Positions 38,062-47,730 are shown, counted from the stretch's first letter. The stretch is DNA of 64,000 nt from Niallia taxi (GCF_004005475.1 NZ_RZTZ01000014.1:62001-126000), one strand, 5' to 3'. The notes: generated by a model from the sequence alone, not told the origin. Program-made: numbers and translations.

Positions 38062-38619
38062 CTACCGATAATTATTATGTGTCGGGTTAAACACATCTTC
38101 ATGTGTATATCTTACTAATGAGAAGTTATCGACGTTGTAATGACCATGTAATGTTTCGTTATGATGAAGAATTATTTGCTCAGCCGTCAGAACTGCTGAA
38201 TCAGATGTGGAATGTCCGTCACCAACTAGCGTTACATCAAAGTGATTTACCGTTGCTGTTCTTACAGCCGCATCCACACAATGCTCTGTCTTACAGCCCA
38301 TCATTATTATATGCTCCACCTTGTTTTCATTTAAAGATTGCAGTAACGGAGTATCATAAAAAGGGTTTGTAGCTTTTTTATCAAAAAGCAGGAAGTCGAC
38401 AGGTAAATGAATATCTGTATGTATTTGAAAGCCTGGACCTTCTCCACCTGCAGTATCCAAGTCTCTAATAAAAATAATTAATGCATTGGCATCAATAGCC
38501 TTGTTTATCACCGTATTAATATTATTGATAAGTAATTCTTTTTCCAGTACACCTTTCTCTAAAATAGATCCGTCTATTAATTCTTGTTGGGCATCAATAA
38601 TAAGTAATGCTTGGTTCAA
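38062..38619 (-). CDS. Isochorismatase-family cysteine hydrolase
   Basis: A 185-residue hydrolase of the nicotinamidase/isochorismatase fold. Asp9 (LLIIDAQQ), Lys near 81-82 and the nucleophile Cys114 (GCKTEHCVDAA) form the expected Asp-Lys-Cys triad, with a cis-peptide-type MGCKTEHC loop. It starts at TTG 38619 after GGGGGAG. The next small gene lies 27 bp downstream on the same strand. Substrate unknown; such proteins may act on amides or isochorismate-like compounds. Confidence 0.85.
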   Translation of the reverse strand: MNQALLIIDAQQELIDGSILEKGVLEKELLINNINTVINKAIDANALIIFIRDLDTAGGEGPGFQIHTDIHLPVDFLLFDKKATNPFYDTPLLQSLNENKVEHIIMMGCKTEHCVDAAVRTATVNHFDVTLVGDGHSTSDSAVLTAEQIILHHNETLHGHYNVDNFSLVRYTHEDVFNPTHNNYR

Positions 38620-38750
38620 AATAATTCTCCCCCTTTAAAGGAATATATACTATTATTTTACAATATTTATCTTTAACCTTACAAATTCTGTTAATATATA
38701 AAAAAGAAAACTATGCACATGCCTTATAACTTTTATAGTAGCTGTATTTA

Positions 38751-39012
38751 TTGTTTTATGAGGCAGCTATTAAGCAAGAGGATAATATTGGGGAGCTCCC
38801 TATTTATTGTAAATTAGCAGCGGTTATTTTATGGTTACCTAAAAAAATCCAAGAGCGAAGAATTGCTTTTTCCTTTGTATTGTATGCTTTGTGGTTTTCT
38901 TTCATTTTTCATTTTATGGTTTTTCACATTGTTCGCCTTTACCATAGCCATTCTATTTTTCATTATTGATGAGATATTAAAATATTACGACAGAAAAGAT
39001 AGAAGGAGGTAG
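38751..39012 (+). pseudogene. Possible remnant of a small membrane-protein gene
   Basis: Two overlapping frames both read like pieces of membrane proteins: one from 38751 (72 residues, ending HIVRLYHSHSIFHY) and another ending at 39012 (ILWFFTLFAFTIAILFFIID, then EILKYYDRKDRRR). The second frame can be followed back through a TAG at about 38811 to an ATG at 38758. No ribosome binding site fits either. I read the region as a decayed gene, with low certainty. Confidence 0.25.
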
Positions 39013-39028
39013 GTATGCTCTAAACATC

Positions 39029-39062
39029 AAAAAAACCTTATCCATCCTAGGATAAGGTTTTA
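39029..39062. terminator. Bidirectional terminator after ccdC
   Basis: AAACCTTATCC pairs with GGATAAGGTTT around a short loop, with A/T runs both sides, reaching the ccdC stop codon. Confidence 0.85.
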
Positions 39063-39530
39063 GCTTGTTTTTAATTGTGCAGCTAGTTTTTTATAATTAA
39101 GCAGCATCGCTATTCTCCATGGTACGATCATGGAAAAGGCAAGTATCCAGAACATACCGCTTAGTGCACCGACATCAATGGAGCTGCTTAATATTATTTT
39201 GGCAACGATTCGTACTGCAAGTAATCCAAATAAAATAAAAACAAATGCTTTTGATCTTTTTAAATAAATATCATTCTCTTTTATCTCAAAGCTTGATGTT
39301 TTAATCAGCAAGATGGAGAACAACATTCCAATAATGCAGGATTCTAGTATTTCCGTTTTCGTAACTGCAAATACTGGGAATAGAAACATCAGTGCCCCAG
39401 TGCTCATCATGACTGGCGGCAAAATGATTTTTTTTGCTGATACTGGTTTTTTGGCTGACTTCATCCGGACAAACATAAAAAACGTCCCCATAAATACAGC
39501 TATAATTGATGAAATAATGACTGATGCCAT
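39060..39530 (-). CDS. ccdC: CcdC (YneJ) membrane protein
   Basis: A 156-residue protein with four to five membrane helices, matching the CcdC/YneJ family encoded next to ccdA in Bacillus. The helices include IISSIIAVFMGTFFMFV and a C-terminal GMFWILAFSMIVPWRIAMLL. The role is undefined; in B. subtilis the gene is not essential for cytochrome c maturation. GGAGAG precedes the ATG. Order ccdA-yneI-ccdC on this strand is as in B. subtilis. Confidence 0.9.
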   Translation of the reverse strand: MASVIISSIIAVFMGTFFMFVRMKSAKKPVSAKKIILPPVMMSTGALMFLFPVFAVTKTEILESCIIGMLFSILLIKTSSFEIKENDIYLKRSKAFVFILFGLLAVRIVAKIILSSSIDVGALSGMFWILAFSMIVPWRIAMLLNYKKLAAQLKTS

Positions 39531-39669
39531 TGCTCATCTCTCCTTTTATCTAAAGCAGTTTGAAACTGCTGATGATCATTTTATCCTATTCTATATTAAC
39601 AAAGTTTATCTATTTTTAAAAGAAATAAAAAACGGATATGATTTACATCATACCCAAAACTCTTAAACA

Positions 39670-40029
39670 TTAGCTCAATACTCTATTAATAGCTTCTAAT
39701 ACCCTATTTTCATCAAATGGTTTTACAATAAAATCTTTAGCGCCTGCTTCAATTGCTTCGACTACCATTTTTTGCTGCCCCATTGCTGAACACATGACGA
39801 CTTTAGCATTTGGAAATTCTTTTTTAATTTCCTTCACTGCTTCGAGTCCGCTCATTTCTGGCATAGTAATGTCCATTGTGACAAGATCCGGGTCTAATTC
39901 TCTATAAAGACGAATAGCCTCTAGCCCGTTTTCTCCCTCTCCAACCACTTCATGGTTTGCTTTGCTTAGTATGTTAAAGAGTGTTAATCTCATAAATTTT
40001 GCATCGTCTACAATTAATATTCTTGCCAT
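39670..40029 (-). CDS. yneI: CheY-like response regulator YneI (CcdB)
   Basis: A 119-residue stand-alone receiver domain. VDDA (acidic pair at 8-9), the phosphoacceptor Asp53 (TMDITMP), the switch Ser/Thr region VVMCSAMG and the lysine in FIVKPF are all in place. There is no output domain, so it likely works by protein contact. It lies between ccdA and ccdC as in B. subtilis, where it is called CcdB/YneI. Kinase partner unknown. Confidence 0.9.
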   Translation of the reverse strand: MARILIVDDAKFMRLTLFNILSKANHEVVGEGENGLEAIRLYRELDPDLVTMDITMPEMSGLEAVKEIKKEFPNAKVVMCSAMGQQKMVVEAIEAGAKDFIVKPFDENRVLEAINRVLS

Positions 40030-40186
40030 AGCTGTTCCTCCTCAACAAAAAACGGACAAAATACTTTATCACCTATTTAAATGCACCTTAAACAATATAA
40101 CGAAACTTCCTGATCTTTTCAATCACTATTTTGTTTAGTTCAGTGATGCAATTACTTACCTATTATTATACAGGAAAGTAAAAAAT

Positions 40187-40894
40187 TTAAAAGCCTCTGA
40201 AGCCGCCAAAGATTGGCGAAAGCACTCGAATTATGACATTTAGCCCATTAAAATACAAAATAATTCCCATAATTATCATAAAAACTCCTCCAATTCTCAT
40301 AAATGACCTGCTGTAGCGTCTAATGAGTGGAGTGCTGCCAATGAAGAAGGATAGCAACAAGAATGGGATGGCAAATCCTAAAATATATGCTGACATATAG
40401 AGAATACTAGATGCTGGATTTGTGCTTGCTAAATATAAAACTGCTCCTATTATTGGTCCAGAACATGGTGTCCAGCCAGCAGCAAAACTGATCCCGATTA
40501 AAAAAGAACCGAAAAAACCTGCAGGTCTTTCCCTAAAGGAGATTCTCCGTTCCTTCATTAAAAATTTCGGGCGAATAATCTCTAAGATTATAAGACCAAA
40601 AAGGATAATAATAATAGAGCCTGCTTTCCTTAAAAATTCCATATACTCCCCGAAAAGCGTCCCTATTAACGAGGTACTGAATGCCAAGGCAAAAAATATC
40701 GTAGAAAATCCTAATAGGAAAAAAATTGTATGCAAAAGGCTATTTTTATGACGTAAAACAGCATTATTTTTTATACTGTCAACAGACATTCCTGTTATAT
40801 AGGAGAGAAATGCCGGATATAGCGGCAGACAGCATGGTGAAAGAAAGCTTAAAAACCCCGCCCCTAATGATATGAACAAATTTATATCACTCAT
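40187..40894 (-). CDS. ccdA: Cytochrome c biogenesis thiol transporter CcdA
   Basis: A 235-residue membrane protein with six or so helices that passes electrons from cytoplasmic thioredoxin to extracytoplasmic thiol-disulfide proteins for cytochrome c maturation and spore formation. The two redox cysteine motifs are FLSPCCLPLYP in helix 1 (Cys21/22) and GWTPCSGPI in helix 4. A longer frame opens at 40921, but GGAGGAGGG sits before the ATG at 40894. First gene of the ccdA-yneI-ccdC group. Confidence 0.92.
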   Translation of the reverse strand: MSDINLFISLGAGFLSFLSPCCLPLYPAFLSYITGMSVDSIKNNAVLRHKNSLLHTIFFLLGFSTIFFALAFSTSLIGTLFGEYMEFLRKAGSIIIILFGLIILEIIRPKFLMKERRISFRERPAGFFGSFLIGISFAAGWTPCSGPIIGAVLYLASTNPASSILYMSAYILGFAIPFLLLSFFIGSTPLIRRYSRSFMRIGGVFMIIMGIILYFNGLNVIIRVLSPIFGGFRGF

Positions 40895-41136
40895 CTTATC
40901 CCTCCTCCTAACTCCATCCATATACTATATGACAAGCATTCTGTATTATGATATCTTTGCTTTTTTTGCATTTAATTCCAAAAGTCGTTATAATTAAGTT
41001 ATAGACATGCATAGTAATCAATATTTTTTAATAAACCGTTAAAAAATAGATGCTACTTTTGATGCCTAGATCCGCCGGCATATAAACAATCAACCTTTAA
41101 GTGCGACGAATCAGAAAGCTAGAAAGGACATATACC
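40895..41136. promoter_or_regulatory. Divergent promoter region ccdA / spo0E-like
   Basis: This short AT-rich gap separates ccdA from the divergent Spo0E-like gene. A TATAAT-like hexamer near 40989-40994 is a plausible -10 element on the plus strand. No further structure is clear. Confidence 0.35.
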
Positions 41137-41310
41137 ATGTCAAATCAACAGTTGATTTTACTAATAGAACAAAAAAGAGAAACCTTATTAGAAGTCGCAA
41201 AATTACATGGTTTTGCTTCTCCAATTGTGATAAAGTGCAGTCAAGAACTTGACGTACTAATAAATAAACTAATGGAGGATTCCCCTAAACAAAAGGAAAC
41301 CGCCAATTAA
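41137..41310 (+). CDS. Spo0E-like aspartyl-phosphate phosphatase
   Basis: A 57-residue two-helix protein with the Spo0E signature SQELD in its second helix (PIVIKCSQELDVLINKLM). Such proteins remove phosphate from Spo0A~P and delay sporulation. AGAAAGGAC precedes the ATG at 41137; the frame opens upstream at 41101 without one. It is between the ccdA and yneF/sirA blocks. Several Spo0E paralogues (Spo0E, YisI, YnzD) exist in Bacillus, so no symbol is given. Confidence 0.85.
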   Translation: MSNQQLILLIEQKRETLLEVAKLHGFASPIVIKCSQELDVLINKLMEDSPKQKETAN

Positions 41311-41348
41311 TAAATCCCCTTCCTAATATAGAAAGGGGATTTATTATT
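41307..41348 (+). terminator. Intrinsic terminator after Spo0E-like gene
   Basis: AATAAATCCCCTT pairs with its complement AAGGGGATTTATT around a ten-base loop, directly at the stop codon. Confidence 0.85.
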
Positions 41349-41452
41349 AACTTAGGGAATATTTCAGTAAGATTATTCCCCCGGCAATCGCATAATACGA
41401 CAAAATACTTTACTATTTTTATAAAAAAACGGATTGAAGAAAATATATAAAA

Positions 41453-41480
41453 ATAAGACATCCATATGGATGTCTTTCTC
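41453..41480 (-). terminator. Intrinsic terminator
   Basis: A perfect AAGACATCC/GGATGTCTT stem with a four-base loop lies downstream of the 41528-41743 gene and has a T-rich tail on the minus strand. Confidence 0.7.
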
Positions 41481-41527
41481 TATTTATAAAGCGTTTTCAA
41501 CAACTTTATAAACAATACTTTTTCTGA

Positions 41528-41743
41528 TCACCAATCGCTTGTAATTCTCTCTCTTTCATTCGGTGCTTCTTCAACAGAAAAACTTAAAACTTTATCAAAA
41601 TTAAAGTACTCGCCTGAAACCGAGTCTTGAATCCATTGATTCTTCAAAATAAAACCAGTGGCATTACTTAAATGATTATGTCTAATTATTAAGCTTCTTC
41701 TTTCATTATCCCCATAAGTAAAATAAACAATATATTCTTTCAT
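41528..41743 (-). CDS. Small protein of unknown function
   Basis: A 71-residue soluble protein with mainly beta-strand character (YIVYFTYGDNERRSLIIRHN, later GEYFNFDKVLSFSVEE). A longer frame opens at 41857, but AGGAGGTG lies 11 bases before the ATG at 41743, which I chose. No family recognised. It is followed by a terminator, supporting a real transcription unit. Confidence 0.5.
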   Translation of the reverse strand: MKEYIVYFTYGDNERRSLIIRHNHLSNATGFILKNQWIQDSVSGEYFNFDKVLSFSVEEAPNERERITSDW

Positions 41744-41955
41744 ATCGTTGAATACACCTCCTATACTATAACTATTCGGCAATATAACAAACAATTCCTT
41801 CTTAATAACGAACAAATCATTAAATTTATTCGATTTAGTGTACGGACGATTTATCAATTAATTAGTCTAAAAGAAGAACTAGAATTACTCAGGCGGGTGC
41901 TTGCATCAGATAAAAAAAAGGAATGGTTAATACTCTCCTAGTATATCTTTTAAAG

Positions 41956-42006
41956 CAAAAAAACCACTTCTTCTAATGGTTTGCTCATTAGAAGAGGTGG
42001 TTTTTA
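41956..42006. terminator. Long bidirectional terminator
   Basis: A stem of about 20 bp (AAAAACCACTTCTTCTAATG and complement) with a seven-base loop and A/T runs on both sides. No gene ends right beside it on the plus strand. Confidence 0.8.
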
Positions 42007-42112
42007 AATTGTTTCAATGATAGTTAAACCAAATCAAAGCTTTCTTTGAAGTAAGTTACAATCTATCTTAATGAAAATGATGAATCTCAAACACAAATCA
42101 AATACAAGTGGT

Positions 42113-42140
42113 TAAAACCCTAATAAATTATCGGGTTTTA
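42113..42140 (-). terminator. Weak terminator after yneF
   Basis: AAAACCC pairs with GGGTTTT around an AT-rich loop, eight bases beyond the yneF stop. Confidence 0.5.
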
Positions 42141-42147
42141 AGCGCTT

Positions 42148-42366
42148 TTATTTGCCTTGTTGTTTGTTCATAGCAGCCATCATTTGATTGATTTTCTTTT
42201 GGGATGGTTTCATTCCCATTTGCATCATCATCATTTTAAGCATTTGCTCATTAATTGGCGGGTTGTTCTTCAAGTAAGTCATCATGTATCTACGTGCGAT
42301 GAAGAACCCAATAGCTAGTCCAGCAATCAATGCCAAAACACCAATTAGAATATAAAGCCATAGCAT
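42148..42366 (-). CDS. yneF: YneF family small membrane protein
   Basis: A 72-residue protein with one N-terminal membrane helix ([20 protein letters not shown]) and a methionine-rich cytoplasmic tail ([18 protein letters not shown]). Length and sequence match B. subtilis YneF, a conserved Firmicutes protein of unknown role. AAGGAGG precedes the ATG at 42366; the longer frame from 42429 lacks one. It follows sirA on the same strand, as in B. subtilis. Confidence 0.92.
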   Translation of the reverse strand: MLWLYILIGVLALIAGLAIGFFIARRYMMTYLKNNPPINEQMLKMMMMQMGMKPSQKKINQMMAAMNKQQGK

Positions 42367-42453
42367 AATTTCTTTTCCTCCTTCATGTTGTCTATTACTT
42401 AGTGTACTAGACCAAAGAATATTATACAATATTTGTCCGTTAATTTCTCATGT

Positions 42454-42897
42454 TCATATCAAATTTCTTTCTTTTATTGGCTTTAGCCATCCAAATCGTG
42501 CATTTTCGATGTCTATCGCCAAAAAGGACGGTTCGTTTTTCCTTAATATTTCAAAGAAAATTGACTCAGCATCATAATACCCTTCTGCTTCAATTATTAT
42601 ATATTTCGACGATAAGCTCAACTGGGCACTGCTTAAGTTTCCATTTTCTATGTAATAAGTATGGTTGTCCCGCTGCTTAAAGCTTTTATTTTTCTGCAAA
42701 TCATTAAAAAGCAGCTTTTGAATTTTCCAAACTGATATAGGAAGTGTGATAAAGTCTATTTGTTTTTCTGTCTCCACTTTAAGCAAGGAATCGTCTGTTT
42801 TAGTATGCTCAGAAAATAATTTGTAAAACATTCTTTCTTTCCCATGATAATCTGCAGCAATATCCTCTTTTATTAAATACAAATAATATTTTCTCAT
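42454..42897 (-). CDS. sirA: Sporulation inhibitor of replication SirA (YneE)
   Basis: A 147-residue protein of the SirA family. In B. subtilis SirA binds DnaA domain I and stops new rounds of replication when the cell commits to sporulation. The start MRKYYLYLIKEDIAADYHGK is the family hallmark. I place it at 42897; the ORF opens at 43008. A Spo0A box (TGTCGAA) is about 100 bp upstream, and TATAAT lies near 42937. It is between tkt and yneF, as in B. subtilis. Confidence 0.88.
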   Translation of the reverse strand: MRKYYLYLIKEDIAADYHGKERMFYKLFSEHTKTDDSLLKVETEKQIDFITLPISVWKIQKLLFNDLQKNKSFKQRDNHTYYIENGNLSSAQLSLSSKYIIIEAEGYYDAESIFFEILRKNEPSFLAIDIENARFGWLKPIKERNLI

Positions 42898-42991
42898 ACT
42901 CTTTACACACCCGCCTATTTGCATCTTTTCTTCTATTATAAGGAAGCAAATGTACAAGTTGTGTCTCAAGCTGTTAAAAAAACAGACTAGT

Positions 42992-43000
42992 TTTGTCGAA
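42992..43000 (-). promoter_or_regulatory. Spo0A box upstream of sirA
   Basis: TTTGTCGAA, matching the TGTCGAA core of the Spo0A~P binding site, is read on the plus strand and lies about 100 bp before the sirA start, ahead of a TATAAT at about 42935-42940. Known Spo0A control of sirA in B. subtilis supports it. Confidence 0.6.
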
Positions 43001-43032
43001 TCCTTCATTTATTGGAATATTGTTAAGCAATC

Positions 43033-43065
43033 AAAAAGAGAAGAGCCGTCAGCTCTTCTCTTATA
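43033..43065 (-). terminator. Intrinsic terminator of tkt
   Basis: AAGAGAAGAGC pairs with GCTCTTCTCTT around a CGTCA loop, ten bases after the tkt stop. Confidence 0.85.
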
Positions 43066-43074
43066 TGGCAGAAA

Positions 43075-45084
43075 TTAGTTGTTATCCAATACAGCTTTCA
43101 AGCGTGCAACTACATTGCTTACTGTGAAGCCATACTCTTCCAAAATTTTGTTTCCTGGTGCAGAAGCGCCGAAAGTATCAATTCCTAATACTTCACCTTC
43201 ATCTCCAGCATATCGATGCCATCCAAGTGAGCTACCCATCTCAAGTGCAAGACGTTTTTTCACTGATTTTGGAATGACGCTGTTTTTGTATTCAGCTGAC
43301 TGTTGCTCAAAGCGATCCCATGATGGCATGCTGACAACTGATACAGAGATTCCTTCTGTTTCTAATGCTTTTTGTGCTTCAACTGCTAGACCAACCTCTG
43401 AGCCAGCTGCTAAAAGAAGTGCATCAGGAGTTTCTTTGCTTGCAGGTGAGATTACATATGCACCTTTAGAAACGCCTTCGTATGCGTTCGTGTCAGTTCC
43501 TTTAATAGTTGGCAAGTTTTGACGAGTCAAAACTAATGCTGTTGGTTTGTCAGTAGATTCTAAAGAAAGCTTCCAAGCTGCAGCTGTCTCATTTCCGTCT
43601 GCTGGACGGATTACAGAAAGATTTGGCATTGCACGTAATCCAGCAAGCTGTTCAACAGGCTCATGTGTAGGACCATCCTCACCAACCGCAATGCTGTCAT
43701 GTGTAAATACATACGTTACAGGCAATCCCATAATTGCAGCAAGTCTGATTGCTGGTTTCAGGTAATCAGAGAATACGAAGAAAGTTCCTCCAAATATTCT
43801 TAAACCGCCATGTAGTGCAATACCGTTCATTGCAGCACCCATTGCGAATTCCCTTACACCGAACCAGATGTTTCTACCTTCATAGTTTTCAGGAGTAAAG
43901 TCTTTCTCGCCTTTAATCATTGTGTTGTTGCTTCCTGCCAAGTCAGCAGAACCGCCAATGAATGAAGGAAGGTTTTTAGCGATACCGTTTAGCACTTCAC
44001 CAGAAGATGCACGGCTTGCAAGGCTTTTGCCTTCTTCATAAACAGGAATATCTTTATCCCAGCCTTCTGGCAGCTCGTCAGAAATTGCAAGCTTGAATTG
44101 CTTAGCAAGTTCAGGGTATTCGTTTTCATACTGTGCAAGAAGATCTGTCCATTCTTGTTCTTTCTTCGCTCCATTATCAGCAATTGTTGCTTTGAAATGC
44201 TCATAAACCTCTTCAGGAACATAGAAATCTTCTTCGAAAGTCCATTTGTATGCTTCTTTCGTAAGTTTGATTTCATCTGCACCAAGTGGAGCACCATGTG
44301 AAGCAGATTTACCGGATTTGTTTGGTGAACCGTATCCGATAACTGTTTTTACTTCAATAAGTGTTGGATGGTTTTCGTCTGATTTTGCTTCCTCTAAAGC
44401 AGAAGTCAATGCTTGCAGATCGTTTCCATCTTCTACACGTAAGTATTGCCAACCGTATGACTTAAAGCGTTGCTCAACACTTTCAGAGAAGGACTTGTCC
44501 AAATCTCCGTCTAATGAGATATCATTAGAATCATAAAGAACAACTAATCTGCCAAGCTTTAAGTGTGCTGCTAGTGAAGCTGCTTCTGCAGAAACACCTT
44601 CCATTAAATCGCCATCACCGCAAATGCCGTATGTAAAGTGATCTACTACTTGATAAGAATCTCTGTTATAAGTAGCTGCTAAATGTCTTTCAGCCAATGC
44701 CATACCAACAGCCATAGCGATACCTTGACCAAGTGGTCCAGTCGTTGCATCAACACCAGCTGTATGCTTGTACTCAGGATGGCCAGGTGTTTTACTTCCC
44801 CATTGGCGGAATTGCTTCAAGTCTTCGATTGATAAATCATAACCGGATAAATGCAGCAAGCTGTATAGCAATGCAGAACCGTGTCCTGCAGAAAGAACAA
44901 AACGATCGCGGTTAAACCAAGTTGGATTTTTTGGATTATGGTTCATGAAAGAAGTCCATAATTTATATGCCATTGGAGCTGCACCCATTGGCATTCCTGG
45001 ATGGCCGGAATTAGCTTTTTCGATACTATCAATCGCTAATGTGCGAATTGAACTAATAGATAAGTTATCAATTGTTTCTGTCAT
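43075..45084 (-). CDS. tkt: Transketolase
   Basis: A 669-residue thiamine-diphosphate enzyme of the pentose phosphate pathway that moves two-carbon units between sugar phosphates. The N-terminal part has [15 protein letters not shown] and the ThDP-Mg motif [13 protein letters not shown] ending in the [10 protein letters not shown] strand. The pyrimidine-domain ([19 protein letters not shown]) and the C-terminal domain are complete. GAGAGG lies upstream of the ATG. It is in the conserved ynzC-tkt-sirA order and has its own terminator. Confidence 0.97.
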   Translation of the reverse strand: MTETIDNLSISSIRTLAIDSIEKANSGHPGMPMGAAPMAYKLWTSFMNHNPKNPTWFNRDRFVLSAGHGSALLYSLLHLSGYDLSIEDLKQFRQWGSKTPGHPEYKHTAGVDATTGPLGQGIAMAVGMALAERHLAATYNRDSYQVVDHFTYGICGDGDLMEGVSAEAASLAAHLKLGRLVVLYDSNDISLDGDLDKSFSESVEQRFKSYGWQYLRVEDGNDLQALTSALEEAKSDENHPTLIEVKTVIGYGSPNKSGKSASHGAPLGADEIKLTKEAYKWTFEEDFYVPEEVYEHFKATIADNGAKKEQEWTDLLAQYENEYPELAKQFKLAISDELPEGWDKDIPVYEEGKSLASRASSGEVLNGIAKNLPSFIGGSADLAGSNNTMIKGEKDFTPENYEGRNIWFGVREFAMGAAMNGIALHGGLRIFGGTFFVFSDYLKPAIRLAAIMGLPVTYVFTHDSIAVGEDGPTHEPVEQLAGLRAMPNLSVIRPADGNETAAAWKLSLESTDKPTALVLTRQNLPTIKGTDTNAYEGVSKGAYVISPASKETPDALLLAAGSEVGLAVEAQKALETEGISVSVVSMPSWDRFEQQSAEYKNSVIPKSVKKRLALEMGSSLGWHRYAGDEGEVLGIDTFGASAPGNKILEEYGFTVSNVVARLKAVLDNN

Positions 45085-45476
45085 TCACTAACATCCTCTC
45101 ATTTATAAATCGTACATACTTATAATAAATGTCTCGGCTTTATAACACAACTCATTAGATTATAAGATGTCTGACTTTTATAGTATAAACCCATTTTGAA
45201 CAAAAAAAAATACCGCTATCATTATTTAATGCACTATTCTTTCCAATTTTCCTATTATAGCTTATCCAATTTCACTAAAAATGCTTAAAAATTTATATAA
45301 ATAAAAGTAATATTTTTGCTTCCAAGTTATTTCCACCTTAAATATCAGCCTATATCTCACTATCAAGTTTAGCTTTTATACTAGTTCAAATTCATTCATA
45401 GCAGTATCTAAATCCAGTCTTTATGTCAAACCTGCAAATGTATTCATACTAAATTTCTTACAGCAAATTTCTATAT
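45085..45476. other. Intergenic region upstream of tkt, no gene found
   Basis: About 390 bp of AT-rich DNA between tkt and the ynzC terminator. It should carry the tkt promoter on the minus strand. No reading frame with a ribosome binding site, repeat or riboswitch motif was recognised. Confidence 0.4.
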
Positions 45477-45513
45477 AAAAAAATCATGGCAATTCATTTG
45501 CCATGATTTTTTA
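45477..45513 (-). terminator. Intrinsic terminator of yneA-yneB-ynzC operon
   Basis: AAAAATCATGGCAA pairs with TTGCCATGATTTTT around a six-base loop, at the ynzC stop. Confidence 0.88.
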
Positions 45514-45744
45514 ATGAAGCTTTTTCTTTTCTTGAATGTCCTTAATTTTTTGAGGAGTTACATCGTCTCCATTAGGATCATATATCTTAACATTTTCAAG
45601 TGTGTTTAGCATGGAAGACCGGAATGACTTTAAATATTCTGCACGTAATTTTGTTTGTTCTTTTGCTTCCGTTTCCGTTAAACCTTGTTCTTTTTTCTTC
45701 TTTGCTAATTCATTTATACGATTAAGCTGTTCATTTGTTATCAT
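45511..45744 (-). CDS. ynzC: YnzC family (DUF896) protein
   Basis: A 77-residue, two-helix charged protein (NRINELAKKKKEQGLTETEA) matching the DUF896/YnzC family. Its biochemical role is unknown. It is the third gene after yneA and yneB, the same SOS-controlled order as in B. subtilis. GGAGAA precedes the ATG. Confidence 0.93.
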   Translation of the reverse strand: MITNEQLNRINELAKKKKEQGLTETEAKEQTKLRAEYLKSFRSSMLNTLENVKIYDPNGDDVTPQKIKDIQEKKKLH

Positions 45745-45853
45745 TGTTATTCTCCTTTTCCACCCATTTTTTTAATACTACCGTGTTTATATGGGACAGA
45801 ATCTATCTTATCATGAAGTAACTATTATAACATAAACGCTCATGCTTTACATT

Positions 45854-46564
<711 letters not shown>

Positions 46565-46599
46565 TCATAAATATTAACATAAAAATTTCTTAACCGCTT

Positions 46600-46914
46600 T
46601 TAGTCTGCCGCAAGCATTGTGTTCTGTCTTTCCATCAGCACAGGTATTACGAGCTCCTGTCCTGTTTGAATTTGATTGCGGGAAATATCATTATGCTTTT
46701 CGACCCAACTCATGAATTCTTCTTTTGGCATGTTGTATAAATTTTCGTATTGATTGGAAATTTTCCATAAAGAATCTCCTTGGCTAACAGTGACTTTTAT
46801 GTATTTTTGTGTATCCTCATGACCTGATTTTAAAGCAATCACAAAGCATGTCATGAAGCTTAATATTATTAGAATGATAGAATATGAATGTTTTCTCCAA
46901 ATTTTTTCGACCAT
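46600..46914 (-). CDS. yneA: SOS cell division inhibitor YneA
   Basis: A 104-residue membrane protein with a short cytoplasmic start, one helix (SIILIILSFMTCFVIAL) and an external LysM domain (VTVSQGDSLWKISNQYENL to TGQELVIPV). In B. subtilis YneA blocks division during DNA damage and is rapidly cleared by proteolysis. The frame opens at 47076, but AAAGGGTGG before the ATG at 46914 fixes the start. It is divergent from lexA with LexA boxes in between. Confidence 0.93.
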   Translation of the reverse strand: MVEKIWRKHSYSIILIILSFMTCFVIALKSGHEDTQKYIKVTVSQGDSLWKISNQYENLYNMPKEEFMSWVEKHNDISRNQIQTGQELVIPVLMERQNTMLAAD

Positions 46915-46967
46915 TGTGAACCACCCTTTATTTAGAATATACGTTCGCTTATATTCGCATTTTAATA

Positions 46968-46981
46968 CGAACAGATGTTTC
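46968..46981. promoter_or_regulatory. LexA (SOS) box 1
   Basis: CGAACAGATGTTTC matches the Bacillus LexA consensus CGAACRNRYGTTYC at every position. It lies between the divergent yneA and lexA genes, as expected for SOS control of both. Confidence 0.85.
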
Positions 46982-46998
46982 GTGTCAACAAAAAAATC

Positions 46999-47012
46999 AG
47001 AACTTATGTTTG
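46999..47012. promoter_or_regulatory. LexA (SOS) box 2
   Basis: AGAACTTATGTTTG is a weaker match to the same consensus (end bases and spacer differ), 31 bp from box 1. Confidence 0.5.
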
Positions 47013-47070
47013 TATCACTAATTATTCCATGGTATACTAGCTTTAAGAAAATATAGTCGAGGTGCATACA

Positions 47071-47691
47071 ATGCAAAAGCTATCTAAAAGACAACTAGAT
47101 ATATTGGAATACATAAAAGAAGAAGTCCGCCTCAAAGGCTATCCGCCATCTGTAAGAGAAATAGCGGAAGCTGTTGGACTTGCGTCCAGCTCCACTGTTC
47201 ATGGGCACTTGGCCAGGCTTGAAAGCAAAGGCTTAATTAGAAGAGACCCAACAAAACCACGGGCGATTGAAATACTAGATTTGGAAGAAAACAGTATACC
47301 AAAATACAACATTATTAATGTTCCTGTTGTCGGTAAAGTTACTGCAGGTTTGCCGATTACTGCCATTGAAAATGTGGAAGAGTATTTTCCGCTACCTGAA
47401 AGGCTTGCTCCAAGTGATGAACAAGTATTCATGCTTGAAATAATGGGAGAAAGTATGATTGAAGCCGGGATCCTTGATGGTGACTACGTTATCGTAAGAC
47501 AACAAAATTCCGCTAACAATGGCGATATCGTTGTTGCAATGACAGAAGATGATGAAGCGACAGTCAAGCGGTTCTTCAAAGAAAGAGATTCCATTCGTTT
47601 ACAGCCTGAAAATTCCACAATGGAGCCAATTATCCTGCGCCATGTAAGCATACTAGGAAAAGTTATTGGTGTTTACCGTCATATACAATAA
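47071..47691 (+). CDS. lexA: SOS repressor LexA
   Basis: A 206-residue repressor of the DNA-damage response. The N-terminal winged helix ([20 protein letters not shown]) binds DNA. The self-cleavage site is Ala92-Gly93 (KVTAGLP), with catalytic Ser128 (MGESMI) and Lys166 (ATVKRFF). GAGGTG is six bases before the ATG at 47071; the frame opens at 47062 in the leader. It is divergent from the yneA-yneB-ynzC operon and should repress both units. Confidence 0.97.
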   Translation: MQKLSKRQLDILEYIKEEVRLKGYPPSVREIAEAVGLASSSTVHGHLARLESKGLIRRDPTKPRAIEILDLEENSIPKYNIINVPVVGKVTAGLPITAIENVEEYFPLPERLAPSDEQVFMLEIMGESMIEAGILDGDYVIVRQQNSANNGDIVVAMTEDDEATVKRFFKERDSIRLQPENSTMEPIILRHVSILGKVIGVYRHIQ

Positions 47692-47730
47692 AAAAAACTG
47701 TCGATTCTACAATCGACAGTTTTTTTTTTC
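47690..47730 (+). terminator. Intrinsic terminator of lexA
   Basis: AAACTGTCGATT pairs with AATCGACAGTTT around a CTAC loop, followed by a long T run. Confidence 0.9.

Larger units (their letters stand above)
41744..42147. other. Intergenic region between small gene and yneF
   Basis: Contains the strong bidirectional hairpin at 41956-42006 and a weaker one at 42113-42140 after yneF. A plus-strand frame without a start codon crosses the left half and is not called. Confidence 0.45.

Noticed and set aside
41744..41940. Long plus-strand frame without a start codon (ends KEELELLRRVLASDKKKEW)
   Set aside because: It is mostly antisense to a small gene with a good ribosome binding site, and has no usable start codon of its own.
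44098..44301. Antisense frames inside tkt, acnA, sbcC and other long genes
   Set aside because: They lie wholly within conserved genes in other phases and lack initiation signals.
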